A stretch of 64,000 nucleotides of DNA from Candidatus Harpocratesius repetitus (GTDB lineage: Archaea > Asgardarchaeota > Lokiarchaeia > Sigyniarchaeales > Promethearchaeaceae), in assembly GCA_021498095.1 (NCBI GenBank), contig JAIZWK010000001.1, forward strand, positions 2,343,666-2,407,665, given 5' to 3'. Shown one piece after another: positions 36,826-46,293 of the stretch; within the stretch, counting starts at the first letter, position 1; every line of letters begins with the position of its first letter. The position numbers were made by a program, and so were the translations under genes. Below the pieces are notes generated by a model that had not been told where the DNA came from, made no database searches, and was given only the letters and a program-made list of their open reading frames with translations.

Positions 36826-37561
36826 TTATAAACTCCAAATCTATCCCAATTTTAAATTTGTCGAAACATCGTTTATGAAAAATACATATAAATAAGTCAA
36901 TAATTCAAAGAAAAATGATGGAAACGTGAAATTCTTGACCGCATTTAATGTTTTAAAGATACCGATTCAAATAGTAATTGGATGCGCTGGAATATTGTCG
37001 AGAATATTGGTCCAAAAGATAGAATTTGATTAAGATAAAAAAAATTGCTAGAGCCTCTTATAATAGAATAATTAAAGAAAACATATTTTTCTATAATATT
37101 CTTTCATCTCTAATTCTATTTTTAAGAAAATATCTATAAAATGGATAAGAATTATGAAAAGTTTTCATAATAAAAGTTTTTAAAAAAAAAGAAAGAAAAA
37201 AAGTTTTCAATTGATTCAATTTTAAGTTTTGATGGATTAACTTCTATTATGATGTTTTTTTAAGGAAAACTCGATTGATCAGGCATTATCATTACATTCA
37301 CCTCGAAGAATTAATCCTAACAATATTTTTAAATCTCTATTTTTTTTTGAATTATTAATTAAATAAGCATTTTATTCTTAATTGAATTAAATATATGCAA
37401 ATTTGATGAAATTTTTAAAATCTAGTTCAGATTCATGTATTATTTTTATAAAATATTCTAAAATTTCCTATTTTTTTGATTACTCATTCACAGTATTAAT
37501 TTCTAAAATATCATGAAATTCTTTCCAAACCTTCAAATAGAAATAGGACAAAAGCTAAATT
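36826..37561. other. Long AT-rich spacer with a decayed MITE end
   Basis: About 735 bases without a gene. At 37047-37062 ATTGCTAGAGCC followed by TCTTATA resembles the GTTGCTAGAACC-TTATA end of MITE family B, so the first 230 bases may be a decayed element. The rest is AT-rich with homopolymer runs, and I see no conserved feature until the lipase gene. Confidence 0.35.
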
Positions 37562-38485
37562 ATGCAAAGTAAAACTTTTACTTATACAGATTATGCTGGT
37601 ATCGAAATTTTTGTATATAAATGGATTCCTGAAGAATCAACTAAACCAAGAGCTGTTGTGCAAATTTTACATGGAATGGCTGAACATGCTGCTCGATACC
37701 AACATGTTGCTGAAGCATTGACTAAGCATGGTTTTATAGTTTATGCAGACGATCATCGTGGACATGGAAAAAGTGCATTAGGATTAGAACACGCAGGAGA
37801 ATTGGGTCCTGATGGATGGAAAGGGACCTTGAAATCAATTCGAGAATTAACAGATTATCTTAAAGCAGAATATCCCGATTTGCCTGTTTTTCTTTTAGGG
37901 CATTCATGGGGCTCATATTTAGCACAAGATTATATCCAACAATGGGGATCTGAATTAAAGGGTGTTGTTTTAAGTGGGACCAATGGTGTCCAACCAATGC
38001 TTAATTTATTATTAATTATCGGAACAATTATTGCAAAATTCAAAGGATATAATGCCAAGGGTAAATTCATTGATAAATTAGCTATAAAACCATTGAATAA
38101 ACCTTTTGAACCAGCGGATTCACAGAATGCTTGGTTAAGTAGGGATCCTGAAGTTGTAAAAAAGTATGATGAAGATCCATGGTGTGGTTTTATGGTTCCT
38201 TACAGTTATTTTATTGAATTGGCCAAAGGATTAAAAAAAATATGGAAACCGAATAATGAAGAAAAAATTCCAAAAGATCTTCCAATTTATCTATTTTCAG
38301 GGGGAGAAGATCCAACCAACATGCAAACTAGAGGATTTAAAGCATTAGTTGATCGTTATGAAAAATTAGGAATTAGAGATCTAAGTTATAAAATATATGA
38401 TGGCGCCCGGCATGAAACACTAAATGAAACAAATAAAGAAGAAGTAATACAAGATTTAATAAATTGGCTTGAGTCTAAACTATAA
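37562..38485 (+). CDS. Monoacylglycerol-lipase-like alpha/beta hydrolase
   Basis: A 307-residue lysophospholipase/monoglyceride lipase family enzyme. It has the oxyanion segment QILHGMAEHAARYQ, the strand YADDHRGHGKS, the nucleophile Ser115 in LLGHSWGSYLA, the catalytic Asp in SGGEDP, and the His in DGARHETLNE. This order is typical of bacterial and eukaryotic MAG lipases, including the HGxxEH...Y phrase. It is cytosolic and acts on a lipid ester. The start at 37562 agrees with family length. The gene stands alone. Confidence 0.9.
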   Translation: MQSKTFTYTDYAGIEIFVYKWIPEESTKPRAVVQILHGMAEHAARYQHVAEALTKHGFIVYADDHRGHGKSALGLEHAGELGPDGWKGTLKSIRELTDYLKAEYPDLPVFLLGHSWGSYLAQDYIQQWGSELKGVVLSGTNGVQPMLNLLLIIGTIIAKFKGYNAKGKFIDKLAIKPLNKPFEPADSQNAWLSRDPEVVKKYDEDPWCGFMVPYSYFIELAKGLKKIWKPNNEEKIPKDLPIYLFSGGEDPTNMQTRGFKALVDRYEKLGIRDLSYKIYDGARHETLNETNKEEVIQDLINWLESKL

Positions 38486-38533
38486 GTAGATCTGCTTAAA
38501 TTCATAAAATTGTGCTCTATTTTTTATTATTTT

Positions 38534-38971
38534 TCATTTTTCATAGTTTTCTAGCGAGATCATGGTGTGTGAAGATTGGATACCTGGAATCTTCCTTAAT
38601 TCGTCGATAATGAATTTATCTAAATCAGAAATTGATCGGCAACGGAATTTTATCATCAAATCTTGATCCCCCGTAATTATTGCTGCTTCTTCCACTTCAG
38701 AAATATTCAACAGGTGTTTTGCAATTTTACGCTGATTTGCTTGAAAAGTTTTTATTAAAATAAATGCAACGATATTACCATATAAGCGATCTTTATCAAC
38801 AGCGATGGTATAATGATCAAGAATACGATTTTCTTTTAATTTTTTTACTCTATTGTGTATAGTTGTCGCTGGAAGCCCTGTTTTATCAGATAATTTTGCC
38901 ACAGAAAGGCTGGCATCTTGTTTCAATGCATTTAATATTTTTATATCTTTTTCATCGATTATTGATCGCAT
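38534..38971 (-). CDS. Lrp/AsnC family transcriptional regulator
   Basis: A 145-residue regulator. The N-terminal helix-turn-helix (DEKDIKILNALKQDASLSVA, then LPATTIHNRVKKLKE) is followed by an RAM-type ligand-binding domain (VAFILIKTF, VEEAAIITGDQDLMIKFRC). It lies divergent from the archaeal asparagine synthetase gene, the same pairing as asnC-asnA in Escherichia coli, with a perfect palindrome between. It probably responds to an amino acid, perhaps asparagine, and controls itself and asnA. Confidence 0.9.
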   Translation of the reverse strand: MRSIIDEKDIKILNALKQDASLSVAKLSDKTGLPATTIHNRVKKLKENRILDHYTIAVDKDRLYGNIVAFILIKTFQANQRKIAKHLLNISEVEEAAIITGDQDLMIKFRCRSISDLDKFIIDELRKIPGIQSSHTMISLENYEK

Positions 38972-39105
38972 AATGAGGTAAATATACCGAAATAATTAAA
39001 ACTTCTGAATATTTGCCTTAAAAAATATTGAAATTTGGAAAAAAGACATGTAATTCTAAATTTTTATTTGATTTATGAAAAATCTCAAAAATCGATAAAT
39101 ATTAT

Positions 39106-39121
39106 TGGAATGTTCATTCCA
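39106..39121. promoter_or_regulatory. 16-bp perfect palindrome between lrp-type gene and asnA
   Basis: TGGAATGTTCATTCCA is a perfect inverted repeat with a two-base centre. An imperfect related one spans 39149-39182 and shares the ATTCCA core. Lrp/AsnC proteins bind palindromes of this size, so these are likely operators for the adjacent regulator. Confidence 0.5.
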
Positions 39122-39240
39122 TAAATTAAGGATTAAAATGTGTTTATTGATTAGTTATTCCACATTTTTGGGATGAATAATCTTAAATTTAATAATTTCT
39201 TGAAAGAACATACTATTATATTATTAGTGAGATGTTTAAA

Positions 39241-40233
39241 ATGTTAGATACAATTAAAAAAACCCTAAAATCGCAACAATCTTTATCGAATAAAAAGGAG
39301 AAAAAGCTATTAAAATATTTAAATTCTCAAGATATAGACATAGAGAAAAGAACAGCCCTACTTAGAATCCAGACTGAAGTATTAAAAGCACTACATGATT
39401 CATTATATAGTCGAGGATTTATTCAACTCATGCCTGTAATTTTATCACCTATAACAGATCCACTTAATCATTCTGTATATGATGCATCAATTCACTATAG
39501 TAAGCAACAACTTCAATTAACTAAAAGTATGATTTTGCATAAACAATTAGCTTTGTCCATGAGTAGAGCTGAAGGTATATATATTGTTTCACCCAATGTT
39601 CGCTTAGAAACTGAAGAAAAAGAACAAAGTTTGCGACATTTATTGGAATTCAGTCAAGTTGACATTGAATTACGCCATGCTTCCCAAAATGACTTTATGA
39701 CATTGATGGAAAATGTTATAGTTGAGGTGCTTAAGCATGTAAAGAGTCAATGTCAAGCAGAATTGGCAGTATTTGAATCAAATTTGATTATTCCAAGCCG
39801 TCCATTCCCGCGGTATTCAAGTGAATCTGCTTTCAATCGATATGGTAGAGATTTTGAACAAATATTATCAGATACAGAGAAATCGTTATTTTGGATTACT
39901 GATTATAAACGTGAGTTTTATGATAAAGAAGATCCTAATCGACCGGGACATTATATAAATTATGATCTTTTTTATCCGGAAGGTTTTAATGAAGCTCTTT
40001 CAGGAGGAGAACGTGAATATGAATATGAGGTTATTCTCAGAAAATTAAAGGAGCGAAATCAAGATCCTTCTGCTTTTTCATCATATTTAAAATTTGCAAA
40101 AAAAGGAAAACTCTTCCCCAGTGCAGGAGGGGGCTTAGGTGTTGAAAGATTGCTTCGATTCATCACAAAACAAGCAAATATTGCGGATGTTTGTCTTTTT
40201 CCAAAAGTTCCTGGAGAAAAAATAATATTTTAG
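39241..40233 (+). CDS. asnA: Archaeal asparagine synthetase A (AsnRS-like, class II aaRS paralog)
   Basis: Class II aminoacyl-tRNA-synthetase catalytic core without an anticodon-binding domain, about 330 residues. Motif 2 is at LRHLLEFSQVDIELR and motif 3 at GGGLGVERLLRFI; MPVILSPITDPLNH marks motif 1. This lack of the OB domain is the mark of the archaeal asparagine synthetase related to AsnRS, which makes asparagine from aspartate, ATP and ammonia or glutamine. The divergent Lrp/AsnC gene supports it. ATG at 39232 or 39241 may be the start. Confidence 0.85.
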   Translation: MLDTIKKTLKSQQSLSNKKEKKLLKYLNSQDIDIEKRTALLRIQTEVLKALHDSLYSRGFIQLMPVILSPITDPLNHSVYDASIHYSKQQLQLTKSMILHKQLALSMSRAEGIYIVSPNVRLETEEKEQSLRHLLEFSQVDIELRHASQNDFMTLMENVIVEVLKHVKSQCQAELAVFESNLIIPSRPFPRYSSESAFNRYGRDFEQILSDTEKSLFWITDYKREFYDKEDPNRPGHYINYDLFYPEGFNEALSGGEREYEYEVILRKLKERNQDPSAFSSYLKFAKKGKLFPSAGGGLGVERLLRFITKQANIADVCLFPKVPGEKIIF

Positions 40234-40284
40234 AAATGCTCTTCTTTTATTTTATTTTTAAATGATGAAAAACAAAAAAACTTT

Positions 40285-41400
40285 TTATGTGTGTTCCCAA
40301 AGCCAGACTTCATCCTTAGGCAATTTTCTGGTGAATATCTTGTTATGATTCTCCGGATACTTACTTTGGTGATACTTAAATAAGATTTCATCACCCATTT
40401 TTCCTATAATTTCAATCTTTCCAGTTGCATGAGACATGCAAAATTTAAAGCGTTTACTTTGACCATTTAAGTATTTCCTAGCTTCATTTATTATGTCAAT
40501 TCCTTCCCATAATGGAACTTGGAATGCAGATGGTTTATAAGTGAAAGGACGGCATTGAAAGACATAATAAGGATTTACTCCGATTCCCACCAGTGAGTTC
40601 AATAATTCCGCCAATATTTTTGGATCATCATTGACACCTCTTAAAAGAACACTTTGATTTTGAATTAAAACATTTGCTGATATTAAGGCGTCAATTGCTG
40701 AAATTGATTCTTTCGTTATTTCTTTTGGATGGTTAAAATGAGTCTGTAAGTGAATTCTACGATTAGGTTTGCTGTAATCTTTTAAAATATCTAGCAATTC
40801 TGGATCATTTGTGATTCGACTTGGAAATGTTACAGGCACCTTACTTCCAATTCTGATGAATTTTAATTGAGGTAACTCATCTAGCAATTCTAAAATTCGT
40901 TTAATATTCTGATTTGATAGTATTAGTGGATCTCCTCCTGAAAGCAAGACATTATTAATTTCTGGATGATCCTTAATATACTCTACTGCCTTTTCAAAAT
41001 TATGCATAATTTCTTTCTGATGTAATCCTACAAATCGTTTTCTAAAACAATATCGACAATAAGATGCACATTCATTAGAAACAAGAATGAGAGCGGTCTG
41101 ATCATATTTATGCTGTAATCCAAATAACTTTGTATTATCATGTTCATGAGTAATTGTTCCAATATCTTTGTAATTCAATTCATCTTGGGAAGGTATAACC
41201 ATTTTTGCAATAGGATCTGCTTCATCATCCCAATTTATTAATGAAAGGTAGTATGGGGTACTTCTCATAGGGAATTTTTTAACAACTTCAGGGTAGGTAT
41301 TTTTAATCGATTCTAAAATTTCTTTTGTCTCTAAATAGTTTTTATTGTATTGATTTTGGTCTATATTCCAATTTTCTGAATATTCATGATGGGTTTCCAT
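40285..41400 (-). CDS. Lysine 2,3-aminomutase family radical SAM enzyme
   Basis: A 371-residue radical SAM, PLP-dependent enzyme. The cluster motif is Cys111-x3-Cys115-x2-Cys118 in CASYCRYCFRKR, followed by LLSGGDPLIL and QTHFNHPKEIT. The C-terminal FQCRPFTYKP and FKFCMSHATGKIEII are typical of KamA relatives. It would convert L-alpha-lysine to beta-lysine or act on a related substrate. No partner acetyltransferase for osmolyte synthesis is adjacent, so the precise substrate is uncertain. The gene is solitary with GGAGG-like sequence before its start. Confidence 0.88.
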   Translation of the reverse strand: METHHEYSENWNIDQNQYNKNYLETKEILESIKNTYPEVVKKFPMRSTPYYLSLINWDDEADPIAKMVIPSQDELNYKDIGTITHEHDNTKLFGLQHKYDQTALILVSNECASYCRYCFRKRFVGLHQKEIMHNFEKAVEYIKDHPEINNVLLSGGDPLILSNQNIKRILELLDELPQLKFIRIGSKVPVTFPSRITNDPELLDILKDYSKPNRRIHLQTHFNHPKEITKESISAIDALISANVLIQNQSVLLRGVNDDPKILAELLNSLVGIGVNPYYVFQCRPFTYKPSAFQVPLWEGIDIINEARKYLNGQSKRFKFCMSHATGKIEIIGKMGDEILFKYHQSKYPENHNKIFTRKLPKDEVWLWEHT

Positions 41401-41939
41401 TTTTATTTATCCTCCTTTTGTATATTTCGACATATATATCTCCCTTTAAGATATTTTTTTTTCTTTTGAGATTTTCAAAGTAGATTAATTAGTGTTTTTA
41501 TTGCTTTTTTCTTTGGATATTCTCCAGACATAGAATGTACGTAACAATATTCGCCAGAAACATCCTATCTTGTTTTATATATTTCAACGACAGAGTTAAA
41601 TGTGGGAGATGTATGTTGTCGAGGATTAAACCATTTCACGCTTTGAAATGATTGAATGTTTTTAAAACACTAATATAAATATGTTTATCTTCATATTTAA
41701 CTCTTATCTCAAAAATGGGTTTATTATAAGAATTTTTTTGAATAAATAAAAATGCATTTTACTTAAAAGAAAAAATATAGAAAAATTTGTGATATTTTTA
41801 GAAATCTAAAGAAATCTAATTTGATTTGACTTTTCTAAATAAAATATGTTGCTATATCACAATGAATGAGCATTTTTTGACTAATAATCCAAATATACTT
41901 ATAAAAGAACAGAGAAAAAAATAGGGTAAAAAAATCCAC
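41401..41939. other. Spacer without gene
   Basis: About 540 AT-rich bases. It must contain the promoter of the aminomutase gene and the 3' end region of the LEA-like gene. The only structure I see is the inverted pair CATTTCA (41632-41638) and TGAAATG (41644-41650), a small hairpin of unknown role. Confidence 0.4.
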
Positions 41940-44687
41940 TTAATCAACGTGAACATCAAGTAGTTCTATAGGAACTGTAAAATCATATAATCCAATTTGA
42001 ATGGTTAGATCTCCAATAATGTCCAATAAGAGATTGTTGTCTAAATTGTAATCATCATTTAATCTAACTGTGGTTTCAACATCATTGCCTGTGAATTGAT
42101 AAGATTTAGTCGTAGAAGAATGTTCACTAATTTCGATGGGTGATCCAGACCAATCTAAATTTGGATTATCTAAAATATAATTCATATATGGGCTATATGA
42201 AATAGGTGTTGAACAACCATCTATATCATCGAAATCTATCGTTCCTACAAAATTTGTAATGTTGATTTCAAATCCCATAGGATTGGTGAAAATTAATGCT
42301 AGATTGACTGTATATGAATATGATGGATCGGGAAATCCCGCTGTGATTGTTACACTTATAGAAGTTACTGATATGGTCAAAAGATCTTCATCAATTCCAT
42401 ATAAAGTGAAATTCATACTATCTGTGATTTTCAAATTATAAACCATTATCGAAATGTTGATTTTAAATAAGCTATTATTCCCATTGATATAATTACTCAT
42501 GAATTCTTCCACGTCGCTCGAATTACCAGAAATCCGGAGCACAAGATCAAGTACGTTTTCTCCTGCAGTTAGATTTGGTTGAGAAATAAAAGCAGTTCCA
42601 ATAAAAGAACTGTTATAAAACACATCTGCTGAAATATTGTGGGGATTTACTGAAATTCCTGTAGCTAAAGTTACATTTGTCTGAACAATGAAATCAATAT
42701 AGGAATTGGTCGCTTCGCTGACTGTGAAATCAATTATACTCACTTCCATTGTACCTAATCCCGTTACGTTATATTTCCCACTAAAAGTGATATTACTATC
42801 AAATAATGAAACTGTTATGTTGTAATCAAATGGAATTTGCTCAGTGTGCAAATAAAGATCGAGGATTTCATCAATTACGGCTGGATCATCGATAATTAAC
42901 CATACAATATAAGTATTTTCAGAAGTCGTTAGATTTATTTGCAAATTTTGATTGCTAACTAAGATATTGTTATAGTAGATATCGATATATAAATTCATGT
43001 TTGAAAATTCAAATTCGGAGGGATTATTGAACGATGTTTCGATAGTAAAATTTAGAAAATCATCTGCTGCGTCATTTACTTCCAACTTTTTAATCTCTAA
43101 GTTCAAACCACCCATACCTATAACTGTATAATTTTTATAAATTTCTTGGAGAATATTTGCCACTCCATAGCGCGCTTGTACAGTAATTTCAAAAATTAAC
43201 TCGGTTTCAAAAATAAATTCATTTACTAAATTAATTTCAGTAAGATTTAAATCAACGTTAAAAGAATACAAATTTGCTCCTTTAGTTAGTTCTACATCAT
43301 GATATACTTCTGATGCAACTAAAAATCCCTTATACTCAACATTGATACCTAATTCAGGAATAGATGCTTCCAATAACGCTTCATTATTTACTAACACATC
43401 GACTTTAACTCCCATCTCCGTCTTTGTCAGATTAATTAAATCAAAAGCCGTAATACTTAAAGGTAACCCTTTAAATCCTTCTAATTCAAATTTTTTACTG
43501 AATAGGAATACAGATTCGTTCTCATCTTTGATAATATTTGCATATCCATTAAGCCAGAACGTTAATGTATCAAGATTAATATAATCATCCAATAATGTAG
43601 TGCCAGCAGGAATTAAAGTTGCATTAATACGTAAGTTATTATCACCTGGATTTAAAACTAAATTTTCAACAGAGATGTTCCCGACTATATGATCATTATA
43701 AGTAATATCTATAGTTAATGAAGACATCTGAACTGTTACAGCAGAAGGATTCGTGTAGTTTAAATCTAATTCGATTTCGATTGCAGAATCGGTATAATTA
43801 ACCAAATGCATATTATTTATTATTAAAGGTAATTGATCTAAACCTGCCAGAGTAATTGAATCTCTGTAAATTTCGCCTAAATTCGTTTGATTTTCAATTC
43901 CTAAGTCTGGAACTAATCCATATTCAAATTCAATTGATTTTTCTTGAACAAAATCGCTCATTAAGCTGGAAGATGTGGCATCAACAGTTAAGCTAATATG
44001 TACTTCATGTATTCCAGGGGAAATTGTAATTATCCCAAAGATATAATCTCCAATCTTGGTATTTTTATAATAAATGTTAATTTGCAAGTTTTTTAGGTTA
44101 ATTTCTAAATCAGTAGGATTTTTCCACGAAATGTCACAATCAACAAATAAATCAGTTGAATTACCACCTGTAACATGCAAATTTGATAGTTCTGGTGCCA
44201 AACCATTAAAACCGGTTAGCGTTACCAATTTATCAAAAGATGCTGTTATTGTATAAACAATTGCACTGAAATCTACTGAACCTTTAAGAGAGACATCAAC
44301 AGAAGAATCAGAAAGTAAATCTGAAGCAAGATCTTGATAAATACTGGGATTAGATATTGTTACTGTACCTGTAAAAGAAATTTGGCTTTGATTTGTTGAA
44401 ATTATAGGATTGCTGATAGTTACTGGACCAATTTCTTTGTTGTTATATGAGATACTAATGTCTCGCAATTCCACTGATACATTTAATGGAACATCTGTGC
44501 TAAGCGATAGAATTGCATGGAAAATAAATTGGTTATTTTGAAATTCCATGAGTTCAATCGAAGTAAGATTGATTTCGGCTTCATTAACCTTTGATGAAAA
44601 ATAGATTTGACCACCGAAAAATGCTCCTAAGCCTCCACCAGCGAGTAGAAGGGTTAGAACAATGGTAATTATTGCTCCTTTTTTCAT
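41940..44687 (-). CDS. Membrane-anchored LEA14/WHy-type repeat protein
   Basis: A 915-residue protein with an N-terminal membrane anchor (residues 5-30, IITIVLTLLLAGGGLGAFFG) and then about seven tandem beta-sandwich repeats of roughly 110 residues. Each repeat runs as a strand with NxTxxxIxxxLxxxNPS, then LxIDIxYND/NxxVG and a ...LxPGxNxLxIxxxL end, the pattern of LEA type-2 (WHy) domains. It is external and acidic. Plant LEA14 proteins protect under stress; a string of seven at a cell surface suggests a structural or adhesion role. The repeat number is estimated by eye. Confidence 0.78.
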   Translation of the reverse strand: MKKGAIITIVLTLLLAGGGLGAFFGGQIYFSSKVNEAEINLTSIELMEFQNNQFIFHAILSLSTDVPLNVSVELRDISISYNNKEIGPVTISNPIISTNQSQISFTGTVTISNPSIYQDLASDLLSDSSVDVSLKGSVDFSAIVYTITASFDKLVTLTGFNGLAPELSNLHVTGGNSTDLFVDCDISWKNPTDLEINLKNLQINIYYKNTKIGDYIFGIITISPGIHEVHISLTVDATSSSLMSDFVQEKSIEFEYGLVPDLGIENQTNLGEIYRDSITLAGLDQLPLIINNMHLVNYTDSAIEIELDLNYTNPSAVTVQMSSLTIDITYNDHIVGNISVENLVLNPGDNNLRINATLIPAGTTLLDDYINLDTLTFWLNGYANIIKDENESVFLFSKKFELEGFKGLPLSITAFDLINLTKTEMGVKVDVLVNNEALLEASIPELGINVEYKGFLVASEVYHDVELTKGANLYSFNVDLNLTEINLVNEFIFETELIFEITVQARYGVANILQEIYKNYTVIGMGGLNLEIKKLEVNDAADDFLNFTIETSFNNPSEFEFSNMNLYIDIYYNNILVSNQNLQINLTTSENTYIVWLIIDDPAVIDEILDLYLHTEQIPFDYNITVSLFDSNITFSGKYNVTGLGTMEVSIIDFTVSEATNSYIDFIVQTNVTLATGISVNPHNISADVFYNSSFIGTAFISQPNLTAGENVLDLVLRISGNSSDVEEFMSNYINGNNSLFKINISIMVYNLKITDSMNFTLYGIDEDLLTISVTSISVTITAGFPDPSYSYTVNLALIFTNPMGFEINITNFVGTIDFDDIDGCSTPISYSPYMNYILDNPNLDWSGSPIEISEHSSTTKSYQFTGNDVETTVRLNDDYNLDNNLLLDIIGDLTIQIGLYDFTVPIELLDVHVD

Positions 44688-44789
44688 AGATATTCTTTAT
44701 TTTTGGAACTTTAATTATTTTGTAAAGAAAATCGACGAACTTGTAGTAAGCATACACAATAGTATAAAAAAATCAATTTAATTTGAATA

Positions 44790-45317
44790 TTAACTTTCAT
44801 TTCTTCGATAACATTTTAAAATTTTCCCTACATACATTCTATGATAATCTTCTGAAGAATAGAATTCATTCTTCACTGAATTTGGAATTTGCGTTGAATT
44901 CAAATCTTGATAGAAAATTTTCTCACAAATAAATACTAAATCTGCTTCTTTGAAATAAATCGCTTCATCAAGAAGTTTTATTGAGACAGGACTTAATCCA
45001 TCTATCTCCATTTTATTAATATTTCTTCCCGATTTAGAACCGCAAAGTTTTAAGATCTTTCTTTTCTCTTCTGGAAAAAAATTCAACGAGAATAACTCAT
45101 TTTGATTTAAAAATTCATATGTATATCGACTTGGGCGAACGAAGATATACATTACTGGTTGTTCCCATAGAATTCCTGCACCACCCCATGCTGCAGTCAT
45201 CATATTATATCGATTAATCGTTCCTGCAGTTATTAAAAACCACTCTTTTTGCATTCCTGTGAAGAAATTTTTTGATACTTCTTCTATGGAAATTTCATTT
45301 AAATTTAATGATACCAT
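44790..45317 (-). CDS. Flavin reductase-like FMN-binding protein
   Basis: A 175-residue split-barrel flavoprotein of the flavin reductase family. Signature text includes WFLITAGTINRYNMMTAAWGG, where FMN phosphate and ring bind, VMYIFVRPSRYTYEFL, and the LNFFPEEKRKILKLCGSKSG segment. It uses NAD(P)H or a ferredoxin to reduce FMN. It is followed on the same strand side by a PHP phosphoesterase gene upstream (49 bases), possibly one transcript. Length matches the family. Confidence 0.87.
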   Translation of the reverse strand: MVSLNLNEISIEEVSKNFFTGMQKEWFLITAGTINRYNMMTAAWGGAGILWEQPVMYIFVRPSRYTYEFLNQNELFSLNFFPEEKRKILKLCGSKSGRNINKMEIDGLSPVSIKLLDEAIYFKEADLVFICEKIFYQDLNSTQIPNSVKNEFYSSEDYHRMYVGKILKCYRRNES

Positions 45318-45365
45318 AGTTATTCTTTCATATTTATTTCATCTTAAAGAATTTTTCACTTTTTA

Positions 45366-46196
45366 TTACCAATTGAATCGTATAGGTTTTTTTAGAAGAT
45401 CTTCTTTCCACTTTTCTGCATTAAAAGAATCGTTTGGTAGCTTTCCGATTGGTTGATATTGCGGCTTGATCCATGAATTTTCAAAGAAAAAAGAAGGAAA
45501 GAAATGCTTTTTACTATATATGTAAATTTCCCACATTAAAAATCGATTAATAGGAATATATGAGCCACCAGGTTGACATTTTCCACGTTTTAGGTATTTC
45601 ACCAATTCATCAGGATCTTCTGTGCTAGTTGGAACTTGTGTAAAGGTATACCCGAATTGGCTGATATGATGTGCATCAGTACCAGCAATTTTTCCTTTTT
45701 TCCAACCTTTAAACCATCTGTGAGTCCGTTTATTTAGGAAATAATTCGAGCCATTTACCCATTCTATGCCATCAATATCTAATCTCTTCACAATTGCTGG
45801 TGACCAATATCCTTTAAAAGGATTTAAACCTGGATGAGCTAAATAAATGGCACAATCTTGTTCTCTGAGAAGTTCGATAACTTCTTCTGGATTCCATGAA
45901 TCTTTTGCTAAATGCCATTCTTGAACCCCATATGCCAAGATATGATTAAATCCAGTAGAAATTTCCAAAGCAGGAATTACAGGAAGACCTTTTTCCTGAG
46001 CTAATTTTCTAATCTTAGGTAAACCGCGGAGACTATCATGAGCCATGGCGTTAACCCAATTAAATCCCCATTTTAATGTGATTTTAATTAAGTCTTCAGC
46101 TGATATTGTTCCATCGTGAAGATCGTAATATGTATGGATATGAGCATCAAAAATCGCTCCAAATTTAGATCGTGAATACATTTTAGTTGATTGCAT
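45366..46196 (-). CDS. PHP domain phosphoesterase
   Basis: A 276-residue metal-dependent phosphoesterase. PHP motifs are in order: FDAHIHTYYDLHDG (HxH), NAMAHDSLRGLPK (AHD), VIPALEISTGFNHIL (Glu and His), YLAHPGLNPFKG (HP) and the C-terminal GTDAHH. All the metal ligands expected in the fold are present. Substrates of solitary PHP proteins are usually small nucleotides or sugar phosphates. Its start codon at 46196 overlaps an ATG on the plus strand, which I believe is not the start of the divergent gene. Confidence 0.87.
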   Translation of the reverse strand: MQSTKMYSRSKFGAIFDAHIHTYYDLHDGTISAEDLIKITLKWGFNWVNAMAHDSLRGLPKIRKLAQEKGLPVIPALEISTGFNHILAYGVQEWHLAKDSWNPEEVIELLREQDCAIYLAHPGLNPFKGYWSPAIVKRLDIDGIEWVNGSNYFLNKRTHRWFKGWKKGKIAGTDAHHISQFGYTFTQVPTSTEDPDELVKYLKRGKCQPGGSYIPINRFLMWEIYIYSKKHFFPSFFFENSWIKPQYQPIGKLPNDSFNAEKWKEDLLKKPIRFNW

Positions 46197-46293
46197 GAAA
46201 ATCGTTCAATTAATAAAGCAGCGGAACATTGATAAAAATATCTTTTCGATTCATTTATTGAAATTTCAAAAAAAATTAAGTGAATTGCTTACA

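Noticed and set aside
41401..41939. Decayed MITE or hidden gene in the spacer
   Set aside because: No end matching either MITE family and no protein-like frame was found; only a small 7-bp hairpin is visible.
46195..46293. N-terminal extension of the alpha/beta hydrolase to the ATG at 46195
   Set aside because: It would overlap the start codon of the divergent PHP gene and leave no promoter for either; the internal ATG fits the fold.
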